Assembly: GCF_002899455.1 (NCBI RefSeq)
Contig: NZ_PPFB01000001.1
Location: forward strand, 1,302,001 to 1,366,000
Length of the DNA: 64,000 bases
From: Streptomyces sp. DH-12
Lineage (GTDB): Bacteria > Actinomycetota > Actinomycetes > Streptomycetales > Streptomycetaceae
Direction: 5' to 3'
The notes beneath the pieces were generated by a model, which saw only the letters and a program-made list of their open reading frames with translations, searched no databases and was not told the DNA's origin. Positions 1-9,691 of the stretch are shown here, one piece after another. Both the position numbers and the translations under genes were made by a program. Position 1 is the first letter of the stretch, and every line of letters starts with the position of its first letter.

Positions 1-3000
1 GACCTGGTCGAGGAGTTCGTCGACGGCGGCCACCGGGTCGACGGCGGCGATGCTCTCCGGCGTTCCGGTCTGGAGTGCGGTGGCAGCGGCTCTGACGCGG
101 TCCGGGTGCTCGGCGATCCAGCGGCGGACGGCGCCGCGGTGCACCGGCCAGTCGGCGGCGAGGCCGAATTGTCCGTGGACGTTGCTCGTCATGTCCGGCC
201 CCTTCCGGCGGTCCTCCGGCTGCAGGAGTGTGAAGGCCTGGCGCAGGACCTCTCCCAGCAGGACCCGCCGGAAGACGGAGACCATGCCGAGGACCAGGTA
301 GGGCGGCGGAGTGGGGTCGTTGGTGATGGCTTCCGGGCGCGCGAAGTAGTGCTCGTCGTGACTGCGGCCGCGGCAGACGGTGAGGGCCACGGCGACCGGG
401 CTGTTGCGCCGGCCCGCACGCCCCACCCGCTGCTGGTAGTTGAAGCGGGTGGGCGGCATGTTGGCCATGATCACGGTGTTGAGCGGGCCGATGTCGACAC
501 CGGCCTCCATGGTCGTGGTCACGGAGAGCAGTTCCAGGCCGTCCGCCTGCGGGATGTCGTCGTCGCCGAGGAAGACGTCCTGGAACAGGCTCTGCCGTCG
601 CTGGGCCTCCAACCGGTCCGTCTGACCGGTCAGTTCCGCGGTGCGCAGGGGGAAGTCACCGGTGCGGTGGGCGGCCTTCCACGCGTAGTAGTCGTCCTCG
701 AGGACTCCGCTGTACTGCTGGGGCACGGCAGGCAGCGGAGTCAGGCACTTGGTGCACAGTCCCGCGCCCGGGTGGAGGTGCGGCCGGTGGCAGGAAGGGC
801 ATGTCCAGGTCTTGTTCTCACCGGGGCGGAGCGCCACCTTCTCCGGCTTGATGACGTAGTCGACCACGGCGTCCCTCCAGACGCCGAGCACCCGGTCCTC
901 GATCGTCCGCACATCGGTGCCCTGGCGTTCGGCGACCTGCTTCCAGAAACGCTTCAGAGGAGCGGGCGGCCTCTGCAGGGAGCCACGTATCCGGGTGAAG
1001 CGCCGCATCAGGCCGAGGATGCGCAGGCTGGCACGCGCCACGGCCTGGTCGCTGTCCGGGCCGATGTCCAGGGGCGAGCGGTCGTCGCGCAGGCAGAGCC
1101 AGCCGAGTCCGAGCGACTCGAAGTCACGGCCGCCGCTCGAGAAGAGGCTTCCGATGGTCTCCAGGCGGAGGCGGGAGCGGAGGCGGTGGAGCAGTTCCTC
1201 CTGTGCCTGGGTGTCCACCACCGCCTCCCGGTCCCGCTCCCAGTGGTAGAGCGCGGTCCAGGGCTGTCCGGCCGAGGTCTGCTGGAGCGAGGCCGCGGGA
1301 CCGGCGGGGTTGGTGCCGTACGTCAGCAGCATGCCTTCGAGGTCGGAGGCGAGGTCGTCCAGCGAGGGCAGTTCGGAGAACTTCCGTTCCAGGTCGGGCA
1401 GGAGTTCCGGTTCCGCGTCGAGGTCGTCGGCGAGGATCGCCTTCAGGCGCCCCCAGTCCGCCGGGTCGCGGTCCCGCAGCCGTTCCATGGCGGCACGGGC
1501 ACCCGTACGGTCGGCGGATTCCCCGGCGTAGTGGGCCTTCACCAACCGGAGGTCTCCGAACGGATCCCCCTGGGTCTCGACGGCCTTGGCGCTGAGCAGG
1601 CGGAGGAGGTCCTGGTAGTGGCGCAGGGCGAGACCGCTGGCGAGTTCGGAGGCGTCGTCACGGCTGTCGGAGAAGGCGATCGCCTTGCGCCGGCCGTCGG
1701 GGAGGTGGCCGAGGGCCTCGGTCACCAGCACCTGGTTGATCTTGTAGAAACCGGTGCGCATCCGCCGGACCGGCGCGTTGCGCAGCCGGTCGGGGGACTC
1801 CAGCGGGATGAAACGGCCGTCCCTGTCGTGCTTGATCTCCCAGTCGTCGCCGCAGGCGGGGCAGCGGGTGGGGAAGGCCTGGAGCCGGGCCGGGTCGTGG
1901 GCCGGCTTCTTGCTCTCCTTGTCCAGGGGCACGGAGATGTGGAACGACCATCCGGTGTGCTGGACGTCCCGGTTCTCCAGACGGCCGGTGGCGGGCTGGT
2001 AGGCGCTGCGGCGGAACGCGAACTCGACCTGCGGTCCACCGTCGGACAGGCCCGCGTACCAGCCGGGGTCATCGAGGCCGAGGCCCTTGGTGCGCGGCCA
2101 GTACACGACGTAGTTCGCCGCCGTGGGCGCGCCGCTGGCCTCGTCGGGGAGCAGGTCGAGGTCCGGGAAGTCGGTGTGGAGGGCGCCGGTGAACCTGCGG
2201 CGCCGGGTGTCCTTGGGGCTGGCGTACCCGCCGAGCATGAGGTCGCCGCAGGCCTGGCAGGAGAGGAGTTCCAGGACGCGGGCGCCGCAGGTGCAGCGGG
2301 AGGTGGGTTCGGCGAAGAGCCGGCCGATCCGGCGCTCGGGACCGTGCTGCACGGGGACGTGGGGGCAGTTCGGGTCGGAGCAGGCCCAGATGCCCTCGAT
2401 GTTCCGGAAGAAGAAGTGGGCGCGGAGCTGGGGGAGTTCGGGGTCCTGGGCGGAGCCGAGTACGCGCAGGGCGCCGTGCAGCGCGTCCTGGCGCTGTTCC
2501 TCGGGGGCGTCCGGGAAGAGGTTCTTCGCCAGTTCGGGAGCGGGCAGGGCGCGGGGCCTGCCGCCGGGGGTGAGGGCGTGCTGGAGTGCCGGGCCGAGGC
2601 CGGTCTCCCGGGCGAGGGCGGCAGCCTCGTCCTGGGTGACGGGGTTCCTCGCGGCCTGTGCGAGGCGCGCGGTGTGGGCGGCCAGGTCTCCCCCGCCGCG
2701 GATCTCCTTCGCCTTTCCGGGGATGATCACGCGCCGGGAGCGGGGCAGGGCGAAGAACCCGTCGAGGAAGTCGTCGTCCCGGCCGGCCTCCAGGGAGGCG
2801 GAGGCGGCGAGCACGCGCAGCTTCTCGGGGTTCTTGTCCAGGCCGAGGCGGTGGCGGAGGTTGCGCAGCAGGTAGGCCACCTCGGTGCCGGCCGTGCCGC
2901 GGTACATGTGGAGCTCGTCGAGGATCAGGGTGAGGCGGGCGCCGGGGGTTTCCTCCAGCCACTTCCTCGTGGCACCGAAGATGTGCTCCTCCTGCTTGCG

Positions 3001-3921
3001 GAGCAGCATGATGTTCAGCATCGAGTAGTTGGTGACCATGATGTCCGGCGGCGCGGCCTGCATGTCCCAGCGGGCGTGCATCTCCGCTCCGCCGAGGCGT
3101 GGGATGAAGGGCCGCAGCTCCTCGCCGAGCTTCTCGTCGGCCTTGCGCTGCCGCTCCTGGACCTCCCGCAGGTACTGCCGGAGGCGGAAGTGCGCCGGCC
3201 GGGAGTCGCGGCTGCCGGAGACGGGGGTGGCCCCGGTGTAGCGGCCGAAGTAGAAGCGGTGTCCGTTGCGCTTGCGGTCCAGCCACGCGTGGGCCTCGCG
3301 GCTGTCCAGCGACTTCCGGAGCCGGACCAGCTGGTCGTCGGCGAGGGCGTTGGTGGGGTAGAGGATCAGCACGCGCACGGCGGCGGGGTGCCCGTGCTCG
3401 CCCTGCCGGCTGGGCACGTGGTCGCCGTCGCCCTGCCACCATTCCGGCTGCACCGCACGGGTGCCCTGCCAGTGGGCGGACTCGGCGACCAGGTCGGCGA
3501 GGACCGGCAGCAGGAAGGACTCCGTCTTACCGGAACCGGTGCCCGCGGTGACCACGAAGTCCTTGCCCGCACAGGCGGCGGCCAGGGCGTCGTGCTGGTG
3601 CTGGTAGAGGCTGGAGACGCCGTCGGGGAGGGTGAAGCGGGCGAACTCGGCCGCGTCGGGGTGCGCCCCTGCCTCGGCGAAGGACTCCGCGATGCCGACG
3701 CCCTGGGAGGCGTACTGCGGGCGCAACTCGATCAGCGGGTCGCGCCAGGCTCCGTTGTCCCGGTCGAGGAGGCTGCGCCGTTCCTCCATGACGGAACGGT
3801 CGTCGACGCTGAACGGGGTGTCGTAGTAGCGGAAGAGTGCGCTGCGCAGATCGTCGAACGTGCCCATGACGTCCTGGACATCGGTGTCCGTCACCGCCGC
3901 CGTCTGCTGTTCCACGCTCAC
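1..3921 (-). CDS. Giant DEAD/DEAH-box superfamily 2 helicase, putative phage-defence helicase (partial, C-terminus outside window)
   Basis: Predicted ATP-dependent helicase/translocase, 1307 residues visible and still open at the left edge. Start is GTG at 3921, overlapping the previous stop (GTGA). Walker A GTGSGKTES lies at about residues 126-134 (Lys132); a Q-motif-like LYQHQ precedes it. Motif II is DELH (about 335-338), motif III SAS follows, then motif V (TTTMEAGVDIG) and motif VI (QQRVGRAGRR) near residues 1170-1220. Several Cys clusters (CSDPNC, CTCG, CQACG, CPACG, CPSC, CTKC) between and within the helicase lobes suggest zinc ribbons. The layout (about 120-residue leader, zinc clusters, very long insert between lobes) resembles the large helicases of Druantia (DruE), DISARM (DrmA) and Dpd (DpdJ), but I cannot assign it to one. 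A DUF1998 domain, common in this group, would lie outside the window. It is the third gene of a coupled operon next to restriction genes, which supports a defence role. Confidence 0.85.
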   Translation of the reverse strand, partial: MSVEQQTAAVTDTDVQDVMGTFDDLRSALFRYYDTPFSVDDRSVMEERRSLLDRDNGAWRDPLIELRPQYASQGVGIAESFAEAGAHPDAAEFARFTLPDGVSSLYQHQHDALAAACAGKDFVVTAGTGSGKTESFLLPVLADLVAESAHWQGTRAVQPEWWQGDGDHVPSRQGEHGHPAAVRVLILYPTNALADDQLVRLRKSLDSREAHAWLDRKRNGHRFYFGRYTGATPVSGSRDSRPAHFRLRQYLREVQERQRKADEKLGEELRPFIPRLGGAEMHARWDMQAAPPDIMVTNYSMLNIMLLRKQEEHIFGATRKWLEETPGARLTLILDELHMYRGTAGTEVAYLLRNLRHRLGLDKNPEKLRVLAASASLEAGRDDDFLDGFFALPRSRRVIIPGKAKEIRGGGDLAAHTARLAQAARNPVTQDEAAALARETGLGPALQHALTPGGRPRALPAPELAKNLFPDAPEEQRQDALHGALRVLGSAQDPELPQLRAHFFFRNIEGIWACSDPNCPHVPVQHGPERRIGRLFAEPTSRCTCGARVLELLSCQACGDLMLGGYASPKDTRRRRFTGALHTDFPDLDLLPDEASGAPTAANYVVYWPRTKGLGLDDPGWYAGLSDGGPQVEFAFRRSAYQPATGRLENRDVQHTGWSFHISVPLDKESKKPAHDPARLQAFPTRCPACGDDWEIKHDRDGRFIPLESPDRLRNAPVRRMRTGFYKINQVLVTEALGHLPDGRRKAIAFSDSRDDASELASGLALRHYQDLLRLLSAKAVETQGDPFGDLRLVKAHYAGESADRTGARAAMERLRDRDPADWGRLKAILADDLDAEPELLPDLERKFSELPSLDDLASDLEGMLLTYGTNPAGPAASLQQTSAGQPWTALYHWERDREAVVDTQAQEELLHRLRSRLRLETIGSLFSSGGRDFESLGLGWLCLRDDRSPLDIGPDSDQAVARASLRILGLMRRFTRIRGSLQRPPAPLKRFWKQVAERQGTDVRTIEDRVLGVWRDAVVDYVIKPEKVALRPGENKTWTCPSCHRPHLHPGAGLCTKCLTPLPAVPQQYSGVLEDDYYAWKAAHRTGDFPLRTAELTGQTDRLEAQRRQSLFQDVFLGDDDIPQADGLELLSVTTTMEAGVDIGPLNTVIMANMPPTRFNYQQRVGRAGRRNSPVAVALTVCRGRSHDEHYFARPEAITNDPTPPPYLVLGMVSVFRRVLLGEVLRQAFTLLQPEDRRKGPDMTSNVHGQFGLAADWPVHRGAVRRWIAEHPDRVRAAATALQTGTPESIAAVDPVAAVDELLDQV

Positions 3922-4910
3922 TCGGTCCTCCCGCCGGCGGCCGCCACCGGTCGCGCCATGGTCTCCAGTTTCTGCTGCAGTGAGGCCGCGATCGCCTCGG
4001 CGAGCGCCCTCGGCACGTTGTCGTACGCGCGGGTCTGCGCCTGCTTGCCCACCGAGGGCGGGAAGCCGCTGCACAGGACGGCCGCGCGTTCGTGCAGGGC
4101 GGGCAGGGGCGCGTACCGGTCGACGAAGAGTCGGCCGACGCCGACCCGGCCCTGGCCGGCTTCCGGCCGCCAGCGCATCGCGCCGATGCGGTGGCGGGCG
4201 AGCTCCAGGTAGACGCCCGTCTCGCGGTCCACCGTGTGGAAGACGCCGTTGCGGCGGATACGGGTCAGGCGTGCGTAGTCGGCTCCGCGCCACCGGTACA
4301 GGCCGTCCTCGTCGTCCCTCGCCACGGGGACGAACCGCTGGAGGCGCAGCTCGTACTTCTCCAGTGTGTTGGCGGTGTTCCCGCCGGGTGGTGCGGACTC
4401 GGGGCCCGGCGTCGCCTGCGGAAGCAGCTCCATCAATTGCAGGGCGGCGCACGGGACGTAACGGACTCTGAGGTACTCCGCGGCTTCCTGGAGGTTTTGC
4501 AGGTCTTCGTACTGGAACAGGAGTGTGTCGGGCAGCGGCGCCTCGCCGGTCTCCGGCCGGTGGGGGACGGTGATCAGCTCCATCCACTCCTGTGCGGCCT
4601 CCTCGACACGCGCGCTGATCCGCGCGGTGCGCGCGCCGGTCAGCAGCGCGAGGCCGTCGGCGTGGGGCAGTTGGGTCAGTACCGGCGGGGCCACCGACCA
4701 GCGGTCGGCCCGCAGGTCCACGTCGATGAAGCCGAGGGCGGCGGCTTTGCGCGTCCAGTCCCAGTCGGCGTACTCCTTCAGCTCCAGGCCCCATGTCCGG
4801 GCCTGGCCGCGGATCCCGTCGCGCAGTGCGGACGCCCTGCCGCTGCGGCTCTCGCTCAGCCAGCGCAGGAGGATCCCGCCGAACTCGGTGCTGCTCATCG
4901 GTCCCGTCAT
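3918..4910 (-). CDS. Unrecognised 330-residue protein, middle gene of helicase operon
   Basis: I do not recognise the family. The protein is soluble, with no signal peptide or membrane segment. Residues 1-75 are predicted mostly helical and may form a winged-helix-like head (WLSESRSGRASALRDGIRGQ). They are followed by a segment with PVLTQLPHADGLALLTGART that looks like a small beta-rich module, then an acidic stretch and a Gly/Pro linker around residue 155. ATG at 4910 overlaps the upstream stop (ATGA) and its own stop overlaps the GTG of the helicase (GTGA), so the three proteins are probably made together. A second possible start is Met5. Stoichiometric partner or nucleic-acid adaptor of the helicase is an inference from context only. 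Confidence 0.7.
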   Translation of the reverse strand: MTGPMSSTEFGGILLRWLSESRSGRASALRDGIRGQARTWGLELKEYADWDWTRKAAALGFIDVDLRADRWSVAPPVLTQLPHADGLALLTGARTARISARVEEAAQEWMELITVPHRPETGEAPLPDTLLFQYEDLQNLQEAAEYLRVRYVPCAALQLMELLPQATPGPESAPPGGNTANTLEKYELRLQRFVPVARDDEDGLYRWRGADYARLTRIRRNGVFHTVDRETGVYLELARHRIGAMRWRPEAGQGRVGVGRLFVDRYAPLPALHERAAVLCSGFPPSVGKQAQTRAYDNVPRALAEAIAASLQQKLETMARPVAAAGGRTE

Positions 4911-6967
4911 CGGTCCAGCTCCTTCGCCACCTGCACGTACGCGGCCCAGGAGGGTTCGTCGGACGCCTGCTGGGCGTTGAGGACGGCGCGGGCCCAGGCC
5001 CGCGGGTTAACGGCTTTCTTCGGTTCCGGTGTTCCGGGGTTCACCGGGCGGCCCTTCCAGCGTCCGCTCCGGCGCTCCAGGAGCCAGCCGCCGATGCCGT
5101 GGAAGCCGGCCTCGAAGCGGAGCGGGGCGGGGGTGTCGGGGAGGCGTTCGGTCCACCAGTCCGGTTGTTCCGGGGCCTGCAGCGTCCACAGTCGTCCGTC
5201 GACCGCCGCGAACAGCACCTCGTCCGCGTCCCGGCGGCACAGCTCCATGACGGCTGCCGCGTCCCGGGTGGGGGTGCTCGTGCAGTCGGCGCCGGTGATA
5301 CCGGTCGGCAGGGTCTGCTCGTCCAGGAGGGAGGGTGTTGCCGAGGCCTTGCCGTTCATGACGGTGAAGCCGCAGACCCTGGTCGTCTTCGGCTCGATGA
5401 CGGCCCGGTCCGCGGTGGTGAAACCGATCTCCGCGCCCGCACAGCTCACCGTGTGGGGGCCGGGTTCCAGGCGGAGTACGGCCAATGGGACGGGGCGGCC
5501 CGCGGCGATCGCCTTCCTGAGCTCAGGCCGCTCCCTCCCGTCGACCAGGAGAGTGCCCGTGCTCTCCGTAATGTCCGGAAGGACCACCTGAGGCTCGCCT
5601 CCTCGCAGGTAGAGGTCAGGATTGAGCGAGGGCGCGAGCTTCAGGCCGCCTTCGAGGCGGAGCTTGAACTGAGCTGGGGGCTGCAGGAGGCCGACCGCGC
5701 CCTGGACCTCCTTCAGCGCCCGGCGCAGGGTGACCGCGTCGTCGAAGGTGACGGGCTTGTGCAGGGACCAGCCCTGCGGCACCCAGGCCAGCTTGCCGGT
5801 GTCGGCGCTCCGGCCGGTGGTGGCGGCCTTGTCCAGCAACCGCTGTACGTCCCGCTGCGCGGTCGGGGCGGCGAGCACCACGTGTGCCTCCCCCGGGCGG
5901 AAACCGTCAGTGCCGGCCCAGACGCCGAGCACGTCGTCCCGGGCAAGCACCAGAACGGGAGAGGCAGGGCGGCTGAGCACCAGGCCGTCCCCGTCGCGGC
6001 GGATGCTCCTGGTGAGGGTGTGCGCGCTCGGGGCGGGCAGGCCCGTCACCTCGTAGTAGGCGGTGTCGCCGAGCTGTTCGAGGACGACGCCGCCCTTGAG
6101 CTCGATGCGCCCCTTCCGCTCTGGGGCCCGCAGGCGCGCCACCCAGCCGAGACGCCCCGCGTCCAGCCGCACCAGGAGTTCGGCCCGGGTGACACCGGTG
6201 GGCACCAGCTCGTCCGAACCGTCCCAGGAGGCTGCATAGTTGCCGATCAGTTTGGCGAGGAAGGGACGGAAATCCTCCTCCTGCAGCGCGTTGCGGAAGT
6301 TCTTGGAGAAGTGCCGTTCCATCCCCCGGATCTCGATCTGGGCTAGCAGCGTCTCCCCCGGCAGAGGCCAGGTCGTACCGTGCTCCCGCAGTGACCGGAA
6401 GAACTTCGGCAGGAAGGACCGGTCCGCGCCGCTGAGGAGCGCCTGTGACTGGGCGAATCCGATCATGCTCCGGTTGGAAGGCAGGTCGGCGGGGGCGGGG
6501 AGGGTGCACAGGCCCCGCGCGCCCCGCTGGCTGTGCTGCCAGGAGGCCAGCACCTGCCACATGCGGGACAGTGGCTCGTAGTGATGGCTGCCCAGTCGCT
6601 TCCCGTCGCCGGTCAACAGCTCGGAGAAGCGGGCGTGGTAGGCGGTGGCCCGGTGGTTGCTGTCGTTCACCATCCGGGACGCGGCGATCACCGAACAGGC
6701 CAGCAGCGGCAGAAAGGCGGGCACGCCGTCCTTGTCCTGCTGCCGCCTGCGCCAGCGGTAGTCCTCCAGCGCACTGTACGGTTCCGCGGTCTCCAATCGC
6801 AGGAACTTGCCCACGCATTGAGCGAGGGGCTCCTCCATGCCGTACCCGTTCCTGAGCTCCTGCTCCACGTCGTCGTCGACGTAGAACAGCGTCGGGTGGC
6901 CGGCATGCTGCCGCCCGAAGAACTCCTCGGCCAGCGCGTCCTGCCACGCCTGATAAGAATGGTCCAC
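4907..6967 (-). CDS. Unrecognised 686-residue protein, first gene of helicase operon
   Basis: First gene of the three-gene coupled operon. I chose GTG at 6967 because GGGGAC sits just upstream; a longer open frame reaches GTG 7018 but lacks a ribosome binding site. The N-terminus (SYQAWQDALAEEFF, then PTLFYVDDDVEQELRN) is a mixed alpha/beta region. The middle (about 170-300) is helical and the C-terminal half is rich in beta strands with repeated short Gly-Leu-Asp turns, resembling a beta-sandwich or propeller-like scaffold. No nuclease, methylase or nucleotide-binding motif is visible. Position as lead gene and size suggest a sensor or scaffold for the downstream helicase; this is inference. 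It could not be matched with confidence to known Druantia, DISARM, BREX or Dpd components. Confidence 0.7.
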   Translation of the reverse strand: MDHSYQAWQDALAEEFFGRQHAGHPTLFYVDDDVEQELRNGYGMEEPLAQCVGKFLRLETAEPYSALEDYRWRRRQQDKDGVPAFLPLLACSVIAASRMVNDSNHRATAYHARFSELLTGDGKRLGSHHYEPLSRMWQVLASWQHSQRGARGLCTLPAPADLPSNRSMIGFAQSQALLSGADRSFLPKFFRSLREHGTTWPLPGETLLAQIEIRGMERHFSKNFRNALQEEDFRPFLAKLIGNYAASWDGSDELVPTGVTRAELLVRLDAGRLGWVARLRAPERKGRIELKGGVVLEQLGDTAYYEVTGLPAPSAHTLTRSIRRDGDGLVLSRPASPVLVLARDDVLGVWAGTDGFRPGEAHVVLAAPTAQRDVQRLLDKAATTGRSADTGKLAWVPQGWSLHKPVTFDDAVTLRRALKEVQGAVGLLQPPAQFKLRLEGGLKLAPSLNPDLYLRGGEPQVVLPDITESTGTLLVDGRERPELRKAIAAGRPVPLAVLRLEPGPHTVSCAGAEIGFTTADRAVIEPKTTRVCGFTVMNGKASATPSLLDEQTLPTGITGADCTSTPTRDAAAVMELCRRDADEVLFAAVDGRLWTLQAPEQPDWWTERLPDTPAPLRFEAGFHGIGGWLLERRSGRWKGRPVNPGTPEPKKAVNPRAWARAVLNAQQASDEPSWAAYVQVAKELDR

Positions 6968-7880
6968 TCTGTCCCCAAAAGAGATGTTCCGGTGCCCTCT
7001 TCGTGAAATCCCCGGCACGGAACGGTCTTCCGCGTCATTCTGGACCCGCCGCTCGGCGGGCCGCTACCGAACGCCTTCTCGGGCGCAGCCCTCCACGGGC
7101 GCCGCCCGGCGTAAGCCGGCGGCACACACCTCACGGAGGGTCCCACTTGTCCTCCCCCCACCGCTTCCACAAGCATCCCTTGCAGCAATCGCACGACCAC
7201 CCGAAAGACTGGCCAGAGCTTCACCAAGAGCGATGAATCCACGGAAATCGCGACCCCACCGCGACACCCCCGGCACATCAATCAATGCAACCTACAACCG
7301 AAGATTATCCGTGCCGGTGATACGGAGAGATTGGGGGTCGCCCATGGAACTACGGTCCGGGCGGCGCTCTCCGGACACACCAGCCGCACCACTGCGGCAG
7401 CTGCCGCCCGTGCCCCCTCGGCGTCACCCCCGGTGTGCACCCTCCCACCCGTCCGGCCCGCTCGAGCACGCGACATCCCCAAGCCTCCCCTTCGACGGGC
7501 GGCCCTGCCCTCATGCGTGCCCTCCTCAGAAGAAAACCCGGCACTTCTCGACCATCCCGATTTTCTCGAAGACCCTCTTCACCCCCGCCTGAAGGAAGGC
7601 GCATCGACCGAATGCTTCGCTGTATGAGCAGCGCCTGGCAACGGCAGGAACACCGTCGCAGCCTCTGACCTGACGAGCGATCAGTAATTTTCCTGCCTCC
7701 GCGACTTCTCCGAATTCACTCGTCCGGTAAGGCAGTTGCTTTCCAGGTCTTGTGCATGCGGATAGGGAAATCGCGGAAGAGACGCCGAGGGGGGCGGGCC
7801 ATGAAGGACGTCACTCACTTCCGTCCAGGGGCGGGAGGACCGTTTCTCACGATGTGGGGCCGTCCGCGGACGGCGTGGGC
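6968..7880. other. Long intergenic region upstream of the helicase operon
   Basis: About 0.9 kb between the helicase operon (leftward) and the stop of the RNase H gene (leftward). No reading frame here has convincing codon bias or a recognisable product. The stretch 7270-7330 and 7530-7760 are less GC-rich than the surroundings, as expected for promoter DNA of the helicase operon or for remnant DNA. Confidence 0.4.
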
Positions 7881-9509
7881 TCAGGCGGCGACCGAGAGGG
7901 GGCCGGCCCCGGAGCCGAGCGAGCGCAGGATCCGCGCCTCCTCCTTCCGGGCGGCGGAGGAAGGGATGCGGCCGGTGGCGCGGCGGAGGGCGAGGCGGGC
8001 GAAGGCGTCGGCGGTCTCGTTGAGGTCGTGTCCTACGTGGCCCTTCAGCCAACGGACCTGGACGCGGTGACGGTGGCACACCAGGCGGTCCATGAGCTGC
8101 CGGCTCTCCGGGAAGAGGAGGGTGCGGCGGGCGGCTTCCGGGTCGGCGGAGCGCAGGGCGGCGTCGACCGCCTTGACCGCCTCGATGCTGTCGCACAGCA
8201 GGACCACGGGTGCGTCCTCGTGGCGCTCGAGGAGGCTGAGGGCGGCGGCGCAGACACCGATGACTTCGGCCTCACCGCTGCTCGAGGCCAGGGAGTCGCC
8301 GTGACCGGTGGTCCCGTCCTCGGCGGCCCAGCCGTAGCCGCACAGCGCGGACTCGTCGCCGACGGCGGCGTCGGCGACGGCCACGACGGCGGTGTCGGGG
8401 AGGTCGGCGAGCAGGGCGTAGCGGTCCTCGCCGACCGAGAGCGTTGCCGTCGGACGTTCGTCGTCGTCCTCGGCCGTGCCGGCGGGAGGGGTGTCGGCGA
8501 GGACGGCGGCGAGAGCGCGGTGACAGCGCGGGCAGTCGTCGGCCCGTTCGGGGCAGTCCGCCCGGTGCCTCGCGGTCAGCTCGCGCACGCGGTGCCACGC
8601 CTCGGGCTCGGCCTCGGCGAAGCGCGTCAGGGCCGCGGCGCGGCACTGCGCGACGAGCTCCGCGAAGGGCCCCGTGGTCACGCAGGCCCGCATCCGGTCG
8701 TGGAGGTCCGTGGCCCGGAGCTGGGCTTCGCGTGCGCGGGCGGCGAGGACCGCGGTGTCCTGGTAGGCGTCGTCCAGGGCGTCGAGCCGGGTGCGCCGTA
8801 CGGAGAGGGAGCGGGCGAGCGCGTCCCGTTCGGCCTGTCCGATCGCGTAGCGGCCCCAGGCCAGCGCGACGCGGGCGTGACGGCTCCACCGTTCGACCAC
8901 CGCGTCGTGCGGGAGGTGCGGGTTCTCCTCCTCCCGGGCGTCGCGCAGGAGGGCCTGGACGAAGGCGTCGTCGTCGCAGTCCCGCAGTGCGCGCACCGGT
9001 GCCGGCGGTTCGCCGCCTGCCTCCTTCCGGTCCCAGGCCCACCGGACGAGGCCGCTCTCCGGCGCCTGCGGTGCGCCGTCCGGCAGCCCCCTGTCGCGGA
9101 GCTCCTGCCGCAGGGCCTCGTCGAAGGCCACCGCGAACGCCGTGCGCGCCACCCTCAGCTCCAGCGGGTCAGCCGGCCGGGAACGGTCGGTGACGCGGCG
9201 GGCACGCTGCTCCTTGTACCGGGCCTCCGCCTGCGACCGGGCCCGTCGCACCCTGCGGGCGTGGGCGCGCAGCCGTCGCAGCCGCTCGGGGGGCTGCACC
9301 GAAAGCTCCGCGCGCCGGACGGCCCCGCGGGCGAGGACGTCGGCGTGGGCGAGGACGGCGGTGACGGGGCCGGTGAGCGAGGCGTGGTCCAGGACCGCGG
9401 CGGTCTCCGGAGCGCAGACCCCGTTCATGCGGGCGAGGACGGCCTCCTGCAAGGCGGTGAAGTCGTCGGCGAAGCGACGGATCAGCTCGGTGTGCTCGGT
9501 GATCGTCAC
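7881..9509 (-). CDS. RNase H-like domain protein
   Basis: 542 residues. The C-terminal 160 residues carry an RNase HI fold: the first catalytic Asp in VVAVADAAVGDES (about 380), GEAE (about 415), LLCDSIEAV (about 440), and WLKGHVGHDLNETAD near 490, giving the D-E-D-H/D set of a type 1 RNase H that cuts RNA in RNA:DNA hybrids. The N-terminal 340 residues are long, charged and helical, with a CPRCH-type pair (DCPERADDCPRC) and no domain that I recognise. The start is GTG 9509, preceded by GGAAGG; the open frame continues upstream without coding character. Housekeeping rnhA proteins are about 150 residues, so this is a special multi-domain form, possibly using the N-terminus for substrate recruitment. 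The gene stands alone, 182 bp downstream of a membrane-protein gene. Confidence 0.8.
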   Translation of the reverse strand: MTITEHTELIRRFADDFTALQEAVLARMNGVCAPETAAVLDHASLTGPVTAVLAHADVLARGAVRRAELSVQPPERLRRLRAHARRVRRARSQAEARYKEQRARRVTDRSRPADPLELRVARTAFAVAFDEALRQELRDRGLPDGAPQAPESGLVRWAWDRKEAGGEPPAPVRALRDCDDDAFVQALLRDAREEENPHLPHDAVVERWSRHARVALAWGRYAIGQAERDALARSLSVRRTRLDALDDAYQDTAVLAARAREAQLRATDLHDRMRACVTTGPFAELVAQCRAAALTRFAEAEPEAWHRVRELTARHRADCPERADDCPRCHRALAAVLADTPPAGTAEDDDERPTATLSVGEDRYALLADLPDTAVVAVADAAVGDESALCGYGWAAEDGTTGHGDSLASSSGEAEVIGVCAAALSLLERHEDAPVVLLCDSIEAVKAVDAALRSADPEAARRTLLFPESRQLMDRLVCHRHRVQVRWLKGHVGHDLNETADAFARLALRRATGRIPSSAARKEEARILRSLGSGAGPLSVAA

Positions 9510-9691
9510 GATGGCCTTCCGGGTCGCGGGTGGTGGTGAGCGGGGCCGTGCGGGGTGTGTGACCGGCGCGGGTGCGGGCGGGCCCGTGAATCCGGCACCT
9601 GGGCGTCCGGGCGTCCGGTGCCGGCGGGGGTGTGCGCCGCCGCCGTGCGGAGCCGGCGACGGCGCCCGGCAGGCTCCGTCCGCGGTCGGGG

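Noticed and set aside
106..4212. Forward open frame of 1368 codons
   Set aside because: It is antisense to the helicase gene. The reverse-strand frame has all helicase motifs and proper codon bias; the forward frame has none.
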